A stretch of 64,000 bases of DNA from Sinohyriopsis cumingii (taxonomy: Eukaryota; Mollusca; Bivalvia; Unionida; Unionidae): the NCBI GenBank assembly GCA_028554795.2, contig JAPYKE020000037.1, forward strand, positions 3,040,501 to 3,104,500. Direction: 5' to 3'. How positions within the stretch are numbered: position 1 is the first letter of the stretch; each line of letters begins with the position of its first letter. The translations under genes were made by a program, and so were the position numbers. Under the pieces are notes generated by a model that saw nothing but the letters and a program-made list of their open reading frames with translations, did not search any database and was not told where the DNA came from. Positions 1-7,190 of this stretch are shown piece after piece.

Positions 1-3000
1 ATTCTCGCGAACTACGTCTACCTGTTTGATGAATTTGGTTTTGTCGTGAATCATCTGGAAGTAGCGGGAAGGTTCTGTCAAATATTCCGTCTTGGGTAAA
101 CACGGTCGTTGTGCCATTTTTCCCCACAAGCAATTTAACATCACTTTGGCAAACGATCGCCTGCCTTCGTTTTTCTCGATGTGATCTAAAGTGATGCCTT
201 CTTGTTCCCGGTATTTCTCTTTGAATTTTATTTGGTCTTCGGGAGTGTGACACCAGGAAGGATAGCCACTGGCTTCTTGCTTCAGTTTCAAAAAGGCATC
301 CACGTAGTCTGTGAAAATGCCTTTCTGCGTGGGGTCACCCTTCTGGTATTGTTGTGTCTTGGGAAAGTGGCAAATTTCGTACACTTCTAACAGTTGGTAT
401 CCCATGTCCAGAGCTTTGAACAATTCTACGCTGACCCAAGTCCCCGTCAAGGCGCGTTCTTCCTGGGTGTGCTGACAAGGCTGGTCTTGGTTGCACGTTT
501 CGGCACAAGTACGGCACAAAGGAAACATCAGTTTGCCTTGACAATGGTGAGGAAACACGGGATGGTACAAGTCGGTGGGAGGCAAAACTTTGCACTTGAT
601 CAAAGCTTCGTATTGTCGAATGTTTTTCATGTCGGTGTGTTCCGTTAACAAGTGTGGGTGCCCTGCAGAAAAGCGACAATATTTGCATACGTAGGTATAC
701 AGCGAACACACGTCCAAGTATTTGATTTCTTCTCCTTTCTCTTCGTCGGCTTGGTACAGCAAACAGGTGGCATTGGTCCTTCCTCCGTACAAACTATCCC
801 TTGGGTTCAAGGGGTCCATGAACTGGTAACTTTCCACGAGCCGTTTAAATTCGGGATCAGTTTTCAAACGGTGATCGTATTCATTTCCACTACTTGGTAT
901 CCTTCCTGTTCTAACTTTAGGCGTCGCTGACAAGTGGCCTGTACAAGTCTTCCATGGTTCGTTGTAAAAACTGATTTTTAGTGCCACGGTCAGGGTAACA
1001 GACGGGACATCCGTGAAATAAGCAACCGTTAAACTCATACAAAATCTTGGGGTTTTCTAAGTCCCAGCCATCGACCGAATGCGTTCCAATGGTCTTTTCG
1101 CCCCCTCCGTTGCGGACATGCTGAATCCATTTGTCTTCCTTGTCGCACAAGTAATGTAACCAGTGTAGGGTTTTGACCGAGTATTGACGTTTGACATAGT
1201 TGGTCGATTGAGGACAGCCACGGTGTTTTCAGGCATGAATCGTTGGCGGTACACTAAGGAACACGCTTTGGCAATGGTGCAAGCTTCTTTCAAAGGATCC
1301 ACCCCTCAGTGTTCCATGAACAGTTCTCGAAAATTTCCACAGCATCGTCATAAAATGTCCACGTCGGAACGACAATGCTTTAACATTTCTTCCTGAAAGT
1401 CGAAAGGGTCGGAGGCATGGACCTGGTACCAAGTGTAGAAAGCTTCTCGTTGTTCGGTACGCATGTTGTCAGGGTCGTAATAGTGAGCCTCAGGTAAATG
1501 GGGTAGATATGTTGATATGCCTCGGTGTTGAAAAAGTGAGGAAAATACCCTTTAGCCATTTCTGTCATTCCAAATGTTTGAGGCATTCGACTCAAAGGCA
1601 TGGCCAAGTAACTCATCGAATCTTTAAACTGTACTTGTCCCACTTGCATGAAAATGATTTTGGCTCCGTTCAAAGTCACTTTAGGACGCTCGATGCCTTG
1701 TTCCGTTTAGTAGCTCAAAAGAAACTGTCCATCGTATCCGGAGAAATTGTGAGCCATCACCGTGGCATGACGATGACAATCTCCGTAACGTTCGATGTCC
1801 CCTTGGCTCCATGTCTTGTCGATGGGGTCTAAGACCCATCGGGCGAAATCGGCTAGCGTGTTCGGTCCCCGAAAGATTTTTTCACGCCCTCCGGGAATCT
1901 TACTGCAGTGAGGGCAATGACTGAAGATAGGTTCTTGAATGCACTTTTCGCACGCTCGATGAGCCACGCAGAAATTAGGAATGTGAATACCGGTCTCTTG
2001 CATGCATTCGAAATCGAAAAAGATGAAATTGCCTTTCTTCTTGTGTCCATCCTCTTTCTCTGGTTGGGATTGGTATTTTTGCACGTAGCATTGGTGTTCC
2101 AAGTCCACGATGTGGTGACAAATGTGACATTTTTTCTTTCCTGAACATACGTGTGCCTTGGCATTATTGGTACGTATGCCTTGGCCACACGTAGGGCACA
2201 ATCTGAGGAGTTGACAAGCACATTTCTTCTGTGAACCTTGCACCTTGCGTATTCAAATGTTGTTGATAACAGGCAGGGCTGACAAACGTGCGCTGACAAG
2301 TTGAACAATGCACTGGTTCTTGCCCTTCGCTCAGACAGGGTGGAGAGGCTAAACATCCTGAGCATTTCGATCCACAATGCTTGTGTTGCTCTCCGTTGTT
2401 ATAACCATAGTCACATTTCTCACAATAATATCTATATCCCAGGAATCCAGTGATACTGGTAATGGTATCGAAATTTTCATCGTGATAATAGACATGAATG
2501 TATTTTCCGTCCTTAAAGTCTTGGCCTCGAAACAACGGAGGCCCGCGGACTTCTTGAGGGTACACATTCAAGGTGTAGCGTGGAGCTAGGACATCTTGCA
2601 ATTTTTGCATCTCAGGAATGCCACAGGGTTTGTCTTTGGGCAAGTCGGCTTGTTGCAACAGGAGTTCTGCTTCGTTTCGTTGTTTGGCTCGGTCCGATTT
2701 TCGAACGTTCTCCCAGGCTCTTTTCCATTCTACCGTGTCGTTTTTGTCGACATAGGTTCGTCCCACCACGATAGCCCTGGCTAAACACATCTGGTCTTGA
2801 GGGTTGTTAATTCGGACAAGACTTGTGTTGGTGCTGCGAAGCTCGTCCACCAATAACATCGTTTTGAGTCCAGTCCCTTAAGGAGAAGAGACGTGGGTCA
2901 TGTCCAGTGTGGCTTTTCCATCGATGATGTCAAACTGGTCATTGAATTGTTGCACGTGTTGAATTTTGTCCATGACTTTGGCAGCGGTCAATTCTGCAGG

Positions 3001-3438
3001 GCTACTAAACTCGATCCAAACAGGGGATTTCAAACCGTCGTGTTGTATGGAAAGTCTCAAGCGATCGTCTTCTTTGGGTTGACATTGTCGCTTGAGTGTG
3101 GTGAGCAAAGAATCCCACATGTCGGTGATGAACCCTTCTGCTTTCTCTAACGGTACTTCGGACTTGAAATCTTTAAACTTCACCGTGTATTTGTAAACCG
3201 TGGTTCTAAATTTTCTAGAGAATCGCTTTTCCGTCTCTTGAATGGAATAGTAGTTTTCAGGGTTGACTAAGGGTGGTGACCTTTGTTTAGAGGGTTTGGA
3301 TTCTGGTTCACTCATGTCCTCTTCAAAATCACTGGCATGAATTTGTGCCAAGACTTCTGCCCTGGTACGAGACGATAGATCACGTTTCTGTCTCTTACTT
3401 TCTTCTTCTTTCTTCTTGAATGAATTGGATCGTTTCAT
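1..3438 (-). pseudogene. POLB: protein-primed DNA polymerase B, broken copy (Polinton B)
   Basis: The fragments are collinear with the PolB of element A. They start at the ATG at 3436-3438 and run off the window edge, ending in the region before the thumb. The N-terminal domain, the Cys-rich zinc-finger segment, the exonuclease motif I (DFE type, about 2030) and exonuclease II (NFSGYD type, about 1740) are recognisable. Breaks seen: an in-frame TAA at 2878-2880, a 7-bp tandem duplication at 2235-2248 that shifts the frame, a TAA at 1707-1709, a frameshift near 1505, and several more frame changes between about 1380 and 920. It cannot make a polymerase. The N-terminal frame is intact here at the place where A carries a 1-nt insertion. 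Confidence 0.9.
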
Positions 3439-3485
3439 CTTGATAGCAAAACGTCAAATGACTAAAGTTTAAACACCATGGACTA

Positions 3486-3520
3486 ATTTATAGTCATGGC
3501 AGACCAGCGTATCTAAAAGG
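3486..3520. promoter_or_regulatory. divergent TATA pair between PolB and zinc-knuckle gene (B)
   Basis: A TATAAAT box on the minus strand (3486-3492) faces PolB. A degenerate TATCTAAAA box (3510-3518) faces the zinc-knuckle gene starting at 3573. The two are about 20 bp apart, the same back-to-back arrangement as 7111-7143 in element A. Confidence 0.6.
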
Positions 3521-3572
3521 GTGTGTGTCTTGTCCTTTCACTACTCATTTCACTCTCTAACTGAGCACAACG

Positions 3573-4016
3573 ATGGTAGAGACTACACAAATCGAACGTT
3601 TCATCAGAGCTTTGCGAGGGGTCATTAGAAAATTCTCTTCAGACCAGCCGACAAACTACTCTCCTTCCTTGCGAGATAAAAGTGAAGATACTTGCTATAT
3701 CTGTCAGAAGAAAGGACATTGGTCTTCAGGGTGTCCAGACCCTCAAAAAAGAAAAAAAGGGGTTAGAAAAGACAAAAGTAAATATGCCTGTTATTATTGT
3801 CAAGAAAAAGGACATTGGTCTCCAGATTGCCCAAAAAAGAAACAAGAGGAGTCAGAAGAAGAGAGGGATTCTTCAGAGGAAGAAGAGGAAGAAAAGGAGG
3901 AAGAAAGCAGACAGGTGAAGAAAAAGAAACAGAAGAAAAGAAGAAGGGAAGAAAGTGAGGAGGAAGAGGAGGAAAAGACTGTGACGGTGAAGAAATTTAA
4001 AAAACAGAGAGACTAA
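3573..4016 (+). CDS. double CCHC zinc-knuckle, acidic/basic tail protein (Polinton B)
   Basis: 147 residues, intact. Two retroviral-type knuckles (C-x2-C-x4-H-x4-C, starting CYIC and CYYC) lie at about residues 36-50 and 68-82. They are followed by a long Glu/Ser run and a Lys/Arg-rich C-terminus with coiled-coil character. The family binds single-stranded nucleic acid; here a role in replication or as a nucleocapsid-like binding protein is inference from the domain and from its divergent pairing with PolB. It is collinear with 6586-7056 in A. The start lies about 55 bp downstream of its TATA-like box. It is the only intact gene in an otherwise dead end, so either decay is recent or the gene is still useful. 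Confidence 0.85.
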   Translation: MVETTQIERFIRALRGVIRKFSSDQPTNYSPSLRDKSEDTCYICQKKGHWSSGCPDPQKRKKGVRKDKSKYACYYCQEKGHWSPDCPKKKQEESEEERDSSEEEEEEKEEESRQVKKKKQKKRRREESEEEEEEKTVTVKKFKKQRD

Positions 4017-4048
4017 ACAATGAGACAGAAGAAGTCTGCTCTCTTCCG

Positions 4049-4137
4049 ATTGGACGTGGGCTGACTGAATTTTGTAACGCGTGTTTGGAATGGCCAATGA
4101 ACTCAATCCGTTTCAATCCTTCCTCTACCTATAAATA
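4049..4137 (+). promoter_or_regulatory. CCAAT/TATA promoter of the Arg-rich terminal gene (B)
   Basis: An inverted CCAAT (ATTGG, 4049-4053), a direct CCAAT (4094-4098) and a TATAAATA box (4130-4137) sit 45 bp before the ATG at 4182. The same layout is on the minus strand of A (CCAAT 5627-5631 and 5587-5591, TATA 5543-5550, ATG 5498), so the arrangement is conserved between two diverged elements. Confidence 0.65.
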
Positions 4138-4181
4138 AGCGCAGTTCACTGCATTGATTCACCTGTTCTCGGCGCCTCAAC

Positions 4182-4412
4182 ATGTGGACCGACGTTCAAT
4201 CTTCTACGCTTGTGTCTTCGATGATGTTCAGGACGGACATACCGATGTATGTTCGATCCAAGTGGACAGTTGTCCATAGGACCGACACCAGCCTATGGAT
4301 ACGTAGGATTTAGGTGGAGAGGCAAGGATGCCTCAAAAGAGTTTTAGTCTATGGACCTACCATTAGACGAAGCCTATGACGAAGAAGATGTCGCAGATGC
4401 CCTTTATGTTAA
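4182..4412 (+). pseudogene. small Arg/Cys-rich terminal protein, broken (Polinton B)
   Basis: Counterpart of the 77-residue gene at 5265-5498 in A. The frame is kept to the same terminal stop, but an in-frame TAG (4311-4313, codon 44) and TGA (4377-4379) interrupt it. The first 43 residues are close to the A protein and include the same RSKWTVVHR and LWIRRI stretches. A histone-type stem-loop follows 24 bp after the terminal stop. Confidence 0.75.
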
Positions 4413-4435
4413 GGGTATATTAACATAAACCCAAA

Positions 4436-4451
4436 GGCCCTTTTCAGGGCC
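4436..4451 (+). terminator. histone-mRNA-type 3' stem-loop (B terminal gene)
   Basis: GGCCCTTTTCAGGGCC forms a 6-bp stem with a TTTC loop. It is preceded by AAA and followed by ACTCA, then a purine-rich TCAAAAAGAT at about 4462-4471, where a U7-type histone downstream element would lie. It is the same signal found after five genes of element A. Confidence 0.75.
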
Positions 4452-4794
4452 ACTCATAGGTCTCAAAAAGATCTTGACTTTCAATTGCCTAGCCCATTTT
4501 TTTTTTTTATTTTTTTTTTAAATCCCATGTTAAATTCCCCTTGTCCCTAGAATTGCTATTTTTTTTTCTCCCATATTCAATTCCCTTTGTCCCTAGACAA
4601 GCCCAAACTCTATTCCCATGTTAAATTCCCATTGTCCCTAGACAAGCCCAAACTCTATTCCCCATGTTAAATTCCCATTGTCCCTAGAGTGGCCCAGCAA
4701 TTTTCCCCATGTTAAATTTACATAGTCCCCAGAGTGGCCCAGGGGTGTTTTAATGGTAATTCCCATTGTCCCTAGGGTGGCCCACTTCACTACT
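4452..4794. repeat. terminal inverted repeat of Polinton B
   Basis: Starts with an A/T-rich homopolymer stretch (about 4497-4520). It then has about six imperfect tandem copies of a 35-50-bp unit built on CCATGTTAAATTCCC and CATTGTCCCTAG, ending CACTTCACTACT at 4794. Element A has the same architecture, but its repeat core reads TTGTCCGTAAAGTGACCCA, so the subterminal repeats have diverged while the outer end is kept. Confidence 0.8.
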
Positions 4795-4897
4795 GTGATG
4801 CGACCATTGTACGTGTAGCGAGTTTTAATAATTCTACACCATATCATCTATCTTCTTTTACAACAGCAGTAACAGCAACACATCTACTACATCTATT
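4795..4897. other. host spacer between two head-to-head Polintons
   Basis: 103 bp of non-repeat sequence between the outer end of B (4794) and the outer end of A (4898). If B made a target duplication, its copy on this side would be GTGATG at 4795-4800. The last six bases are A's duplication. Confidence 0.7.
4892..4897. repeat. target-site duplication of Polinton A, left copy
   Basis: TCTATT directly precedes the element and is repeated exactly at 25465-25470 directly after it. Six base pairs is the duplication length known for Polinton integration. Confidence 0.9.
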
Positions 4898-5249
4898 AGT
4901 AGTGAAAGGGGGCGCTTTACGGACAATGGGAATTAGCATTAAAAACACCCTTGGGTCACTTTACGGACAAGGGAAATTTAACATGGAGAAAAATCGTGGG
5001 TCACTTTACGGACAAGGGAATTTAACATGGCAATAAATCGTGGGTCACTTTACGGACAAGGGGAATTGAACATGGCAATAAATCGTGGGTCACTTTACGG
5101 ACAAGGGGAATGGAACATGGGATTTTTTTTTTTTAAAAAAAGTTTTTTTAAATTTAAATTTAAATTTAAATTTAAAAAAGGGGTAGGCAATTCAAAGACT
5201 ATCTCTTTTCGAGAAATATGGCTGGCCCTGAAAAGGGCCTTTGGGTTTT
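4898..5249. repeat. left terminal inverted repeat of Polinton A
   Basis: Matches 25130-25464 in inverse orientation. The outer part holds four tandem copies of a roughly 45-bp unit beginning GGGTCACTTTACGGACAA (starts 4953, 4998, 5042, 5087). A T/A homopolymer and a (AAATTT)n run follow, and the inner 55 bp contains a histone-type 3' stem-loop on the minus strand. The two repeats differ mainly in the length of the AAATTT run. Confidence 0.93.
5224..5239 (-). terminator. histone-mRNA-type 3' stem-loop inside left TIR
   Basis: On the minus strand this reads GGCCCTTTTCAGGGCC, preceded by AAA. It is followed by AGCCA and then TCTCGAAAAGAGAT about 11 bases on. It lies 25 bp after the stop of the minus-strand gene 5265-5498, the usual spacing of histone genes. 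The identical signal is in the right TIR. Confidence 0.8.
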
Positions 5250-5264
5250 ATGTTAATGTATTCA

Positions 5265-5498
5265 TTAACATAAATGGCACCGCATTGGTCTTCTTCTTGT
5301 CCTTAGGCTGCGTCTTACTGTTGGTCCGTACATCAGCACTCTTTTCAGGCATCCTTGCCTCTCCACGTAGATCCTACGTATCCACAGGCTGGTGTTTGTC
5401 CTGTGGACAACGGTCCACTTGGATCGGACATACATGAGCAAGTCTGTCCGAAACATCATGGAAGACACAAGGGTGGATGACTCAACTGTAGTCCACAT
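5265..5498 (-). CDS. small Arg/Cys-rich terminal protein (Polinton A)
   Basis: 77 residues, intact; I recognise no family. The N-terminal half is Ser/Thr and Met-rich. The C-terminal half is strongly basic (stretches RRSLRTRRR and KWTVVHR) and ends in a Cys-x-x-Cys-like CHLC, suggesting nucleic-acid binding. That is inference only. The start is supported by a TATAAATA box 45 bp upstream (5543-5550) and by collinearity with 4182-4412 in B, where the gene is broken at codon 44. It is transcribed outward toward the left end and ends 25 bp before a histone-type 3' stem-loop in the TIR. Confidence 0.75.
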   Translation of the reverse strand: MWTTVESSTLVSSMMFRTDLLMYVRSKWTVVHRTNTSLWIRRIYVERQGCLKRVLMYGPTVRRSLRTRRRPMRCHLC

Positions 5499-5542
5499 CT
5501 TGAAGCGACGAGAACAGGTGAATCAATGCATTGAACGGCGCT

Positions 5543-5656
5543 TATTTATAGGGACAGAAAGGATTGAAACGGATTGAGTTCATTCACCAATCCGAACACG
5601 CGTTACAGAATTCAGTCAGCTCGCATCCAATCCGAAGAGAGCAGTCTGTGACGTCA
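5543..5656. promoter_or_regulatory. bidirectional CCAAT / TATA / CRE promoter region
   Basis: For the minus-strand gene there is TATAAATA (5543-5550) with CCAAT motifs at 5587-5591 and 5627-5631. A perfect palindromic CRE, TGACGTCA (5649-5656), lies between the two divergent genes, 62 bp before the ATG of 5718. CCAAT and CRE/ATF sites are common in cell-cycle-regulated metazoan promoters; their use here is inferred. Confidence 0.6.
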
Positions 5657-5717
5657 CGTAGTCAATATAGATTCGCTAGCGCTTGTGTGCATTCAGTCTA
5701 TGCGACAGTGATTCAAC

Positions 5718-6293
5718 ATGACGGAAACTCAGAAAACGATCCATTGGGGTGCACCAGCAGGGGAGACCGCCCAAGGGAACCCGGACTTACTTTCAGAAGA
5801 GGTCAATTGGGATTTTGTGGATTTTCTCTCCTCGCAAGAATTTGTTCCGGAACCTTCGTTACCTTCTTCATTACCGCAAGTGGAAAATTTTAGACAGAGA
5901 CAGAAAGAAGAATTGGAGAAATTTATACAACGACAAAAGGAAGCGGAACAGGCTTTTCTCCTACAGCAACAGCAACAAGAAGAAGAGGTAAGAAAAAAAC
6001 AACAACAGCAACAGCAAGAAGAAGTAGCAGCAAAGAAACAAGAGGGTGAAAATCAAACGGTCACGGTACTGTTGGACATTTTAGCAGAGTTAAGAAGTCT
6101 GAAACAAATGTATCAGACTTCTTTATCACGACCGAAGAGAATACGACCTTCCCGAGCTAAACACGTCAACCCTGTGACTAAGCCTACCGTACCACCCTTA
6201 GTGATTTCAACTCAATCATCATCAACATTACGCAGTCCAGAAGTAGGCCTTGGCCGTGGCAAAGGCATAAGGCAGTTAAAGTTGATTGCTTAA
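5718..6293 (+). CDS. Gln/Glu-rich coiled-coil protein with histone-type 3' end
   Basis: 191 residues; I recognise no family. An acidic N-terminus is followed at about residues 55-115 by a long helical segment rich in Gln, Glu and Lys with poly-Q runs. Then come a Leu-patterned stretch (LLDILAELRSL, about 117-127) that continues the coiled coil, and a basic, Pro/Ser-rich tail. It is absent from Polinton B, where the zinc-knuckle and Arg-rich genes are directly adjacent, so it is an accessory gene gained by A or lost from B. Its stop is 28 bp before a canonical histone-type stem-loop. An AATAAA lies far downstream at 6551-6556. Confidence 0.8.
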   Translation: MTETQKTIHWGAPAGETAQGNPDLLSEEVNWDFVDFLSSQEFVPEPSLPSSLPQVENFRQRQKEELEKFIQRQKEAEQAFLLQQQQQEEEVRKKQQQQQQEEVAAKKQEGENQTVTVLLDILAELRSLKQMYQTSLSRPKRIRPSRAKHVNPVTKPTVPPLVISTQSSSTLRSPEVGLGRGKGIRQLKLIA

Positions 6294-6321
6294 ACTCACC
6301 CTTTCACCATGAAGAAAAAAA

Positions 6322-6360
6322 GGCCCTTTTCAGGGCCACCCACATTTCTCGAAAAGAAAT
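6322..6360 (+). terminator. histone-type 3' stem-loop plus downstream purine element
   Basis: The best match in the window. AAA, GGCCCTTTTCAGGGCC (6322-6337) and ACCCA are followed 10 bp later by CTCGAAAAGAAAT (6348-6360). This is the order and spacing of metazoan replication-dependent histone genes: SLBP stem-loop, cleavage after ACCCA, and a U7-pairing downstream element. Confidence 0.85.
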
Positions 6361-6494
6361 ACAATTTCAATTTGCCAATAACTCAAAAAAAACTCACCCA
6401 TTTTACCCTTATAGTACGTGTCTGTGTATGAGTGCGTGAGTGTAGCTTCTTATTTTAAAATCAAAACTCAAAGACACTTACCTTATATCATTCA

Positions 6495-6500
6495 TTTATT
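6495..6500 (-). terminator. AATAAA polyadenylation signal of the zinc-knuckle gene
   Basis: AATAAA on the minus strand, 85 bp after the stop of the 6586-7056 gene. It is conventional, unlike the histone-type ends of the neighbouring accessory genes. Confidence 0.5.
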
Positions 6501-6585
6501 CTTTTTTCCATTTTTTACAATCCAATTCACAATTCACAACACAACACTTTAATAAAAAGTTCATTGACTTCTTCTTTCTCCTTGT

Positions 6586-7056
6586 TTAGTCTCTCTGTTT
6601 TTTGAATTTTTTCACCGTCACACTCTTTTCCTCTTCTTCCTCCTCCTCGCTTTCTTCCCTTCTTCTTTTCTTCTCCTGTTTCTTTTTCTTCACCTGTCTG
6701 CTTTCTTCCTCAGAAGAATCCCTCTCTTCTTTCAAAGAATCCCTTTCTTCTGAAGAATCCCTCTTTTCTTCTGACTCCTCTTGTTTCTTTTTTGGGCAAT
6801 CTGGAGACCAATGTCCTTTTTCTTGACAATAATAACAGGTATCTTGACTTTTGTCTTTTTTATCCCCTGTTTTTTTTCGTTTTTGACGGTCTGGACACTC
6901 TGAAGACCAATGCCCTTTCTTCTGACAGATATAGCAAGTATCTTGACTTTTATCTCTGAAGGAAGGAGAGTAGTCCGTAGGCTGGTCTGAAGAGAATTTT
7001 CTAATGACCCCTCGCAAAGCTCTGACGAAACGTTCCATCTGGTTAGTCTCTTCCAT
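6586..7056 (-). CDS. double CCHC zinc-knuckle protein (Polinton A)
   Basis: 156 residues. Two CCHC knuckles of the C-x2-C-x4-H-x4-C type are separated by a basic linker. A long Glu/Ser and Lys/Arg charged tail follows, ending in KKFKKQRD. I chose the start at 7054-7056 and not the upstream in-frame ATG at 7102-7104, because that one lies only about 5-15 bp from the TATA box at 7111-7119, before any plausible transcription start. The chosen start also matches the paralogue at 3573. Single-stranded nucleic-acid binding is inferred from the knuckles. It is divergent from PolB, which hints at a joint replication role. Confidence 0.85.
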   Translation of the reverse strand: MEETNQMERFVRALRGVIRKFSSDQPTDYSPSFRDKSQDTCYICQKKGHWSSECPDRQKRKKTGDKKDKSQDTCYYCQEKGHWSPDCPKKKQEESEEKRDSSEERDSLKEERDSSEEESRQVKKKKQEKKRRREESEEEEEEEKSVTVKKFKKQRD

Positions 7057-7108
7057 CGTTGTGCTCGGCTTGAGAGTGAAATGAATAGTGAAAGGACAAG
7101 ACACACAC

Positions 7109-7143
7109 CCTTTTATATACGCTGGTCTGCTATGACTATAAAG
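7109..7143. promoter_or_regulatory. divergent TATA pair, zinc-knuckle / PolB (A)
   Basis: The minus-strand TATATAAAAGG (7109-7119) serves the zinc-knuckle gene. The plus-strand TATAAAG (7137-7143) serves PolB, whose ATG is 48 bp downstream at 7191. The pair is conserved in B at 3486-3520. Confidence 0.7.
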
Positions 7144-7190
7144 TAGTTTATGGTGTTTGAACTTGAGTCATTTGACTTTTTGCTTTCAAG

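Larger units (their letters stand above)
1..4794 (-). mobile_element. Polinton/Maverick B, partial, inverted, decayed
   Basis: This is the terminal part of a Polinton lying in the opposite orientation to element A. Reading leftward from 4794 it shows a terminal repeat, a small Arg-rich gene relic, a zinc-knuckle gene and a PolB relic, the same order and divergent layout as A read rightward from 4898. The outer end reads ...CACTACT at 4794, matching A's terminus and the AG/CT ends of Polintons. The rest lies outside the window to the left, so its other end and target duplication cannot be seen. It is a related copy rather than the same copy: its terminal repeat and promoter differ clearly from A, and it lacks the gene found at 5718-6293 in A. 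Confidence 0.9.

Noticed and set aside
4953-5130. Regularly spaced TIR subrepeats as a CRISPR-like array
   Set aside because: The 45-bp units are contiguous tandem repeats without unique spacers and are mirrored in the other TIR; the context is a eukaryotic transposon.
5027-5437. 136-codon open frame across the left TIR
   Set aside because: It reads through the 45-bp TIR subrepeats and the A/T homopolymer and overlaps the promoter-supported gene on the other strand; the right TIR gives the same kind of frame.
7057-7104. Upstream ATG of the zinc-knuckle gene in A
   Set aside because: It lies next to the TATA box and so would precede transcription start; the paralogue in B starts at the downstream position.
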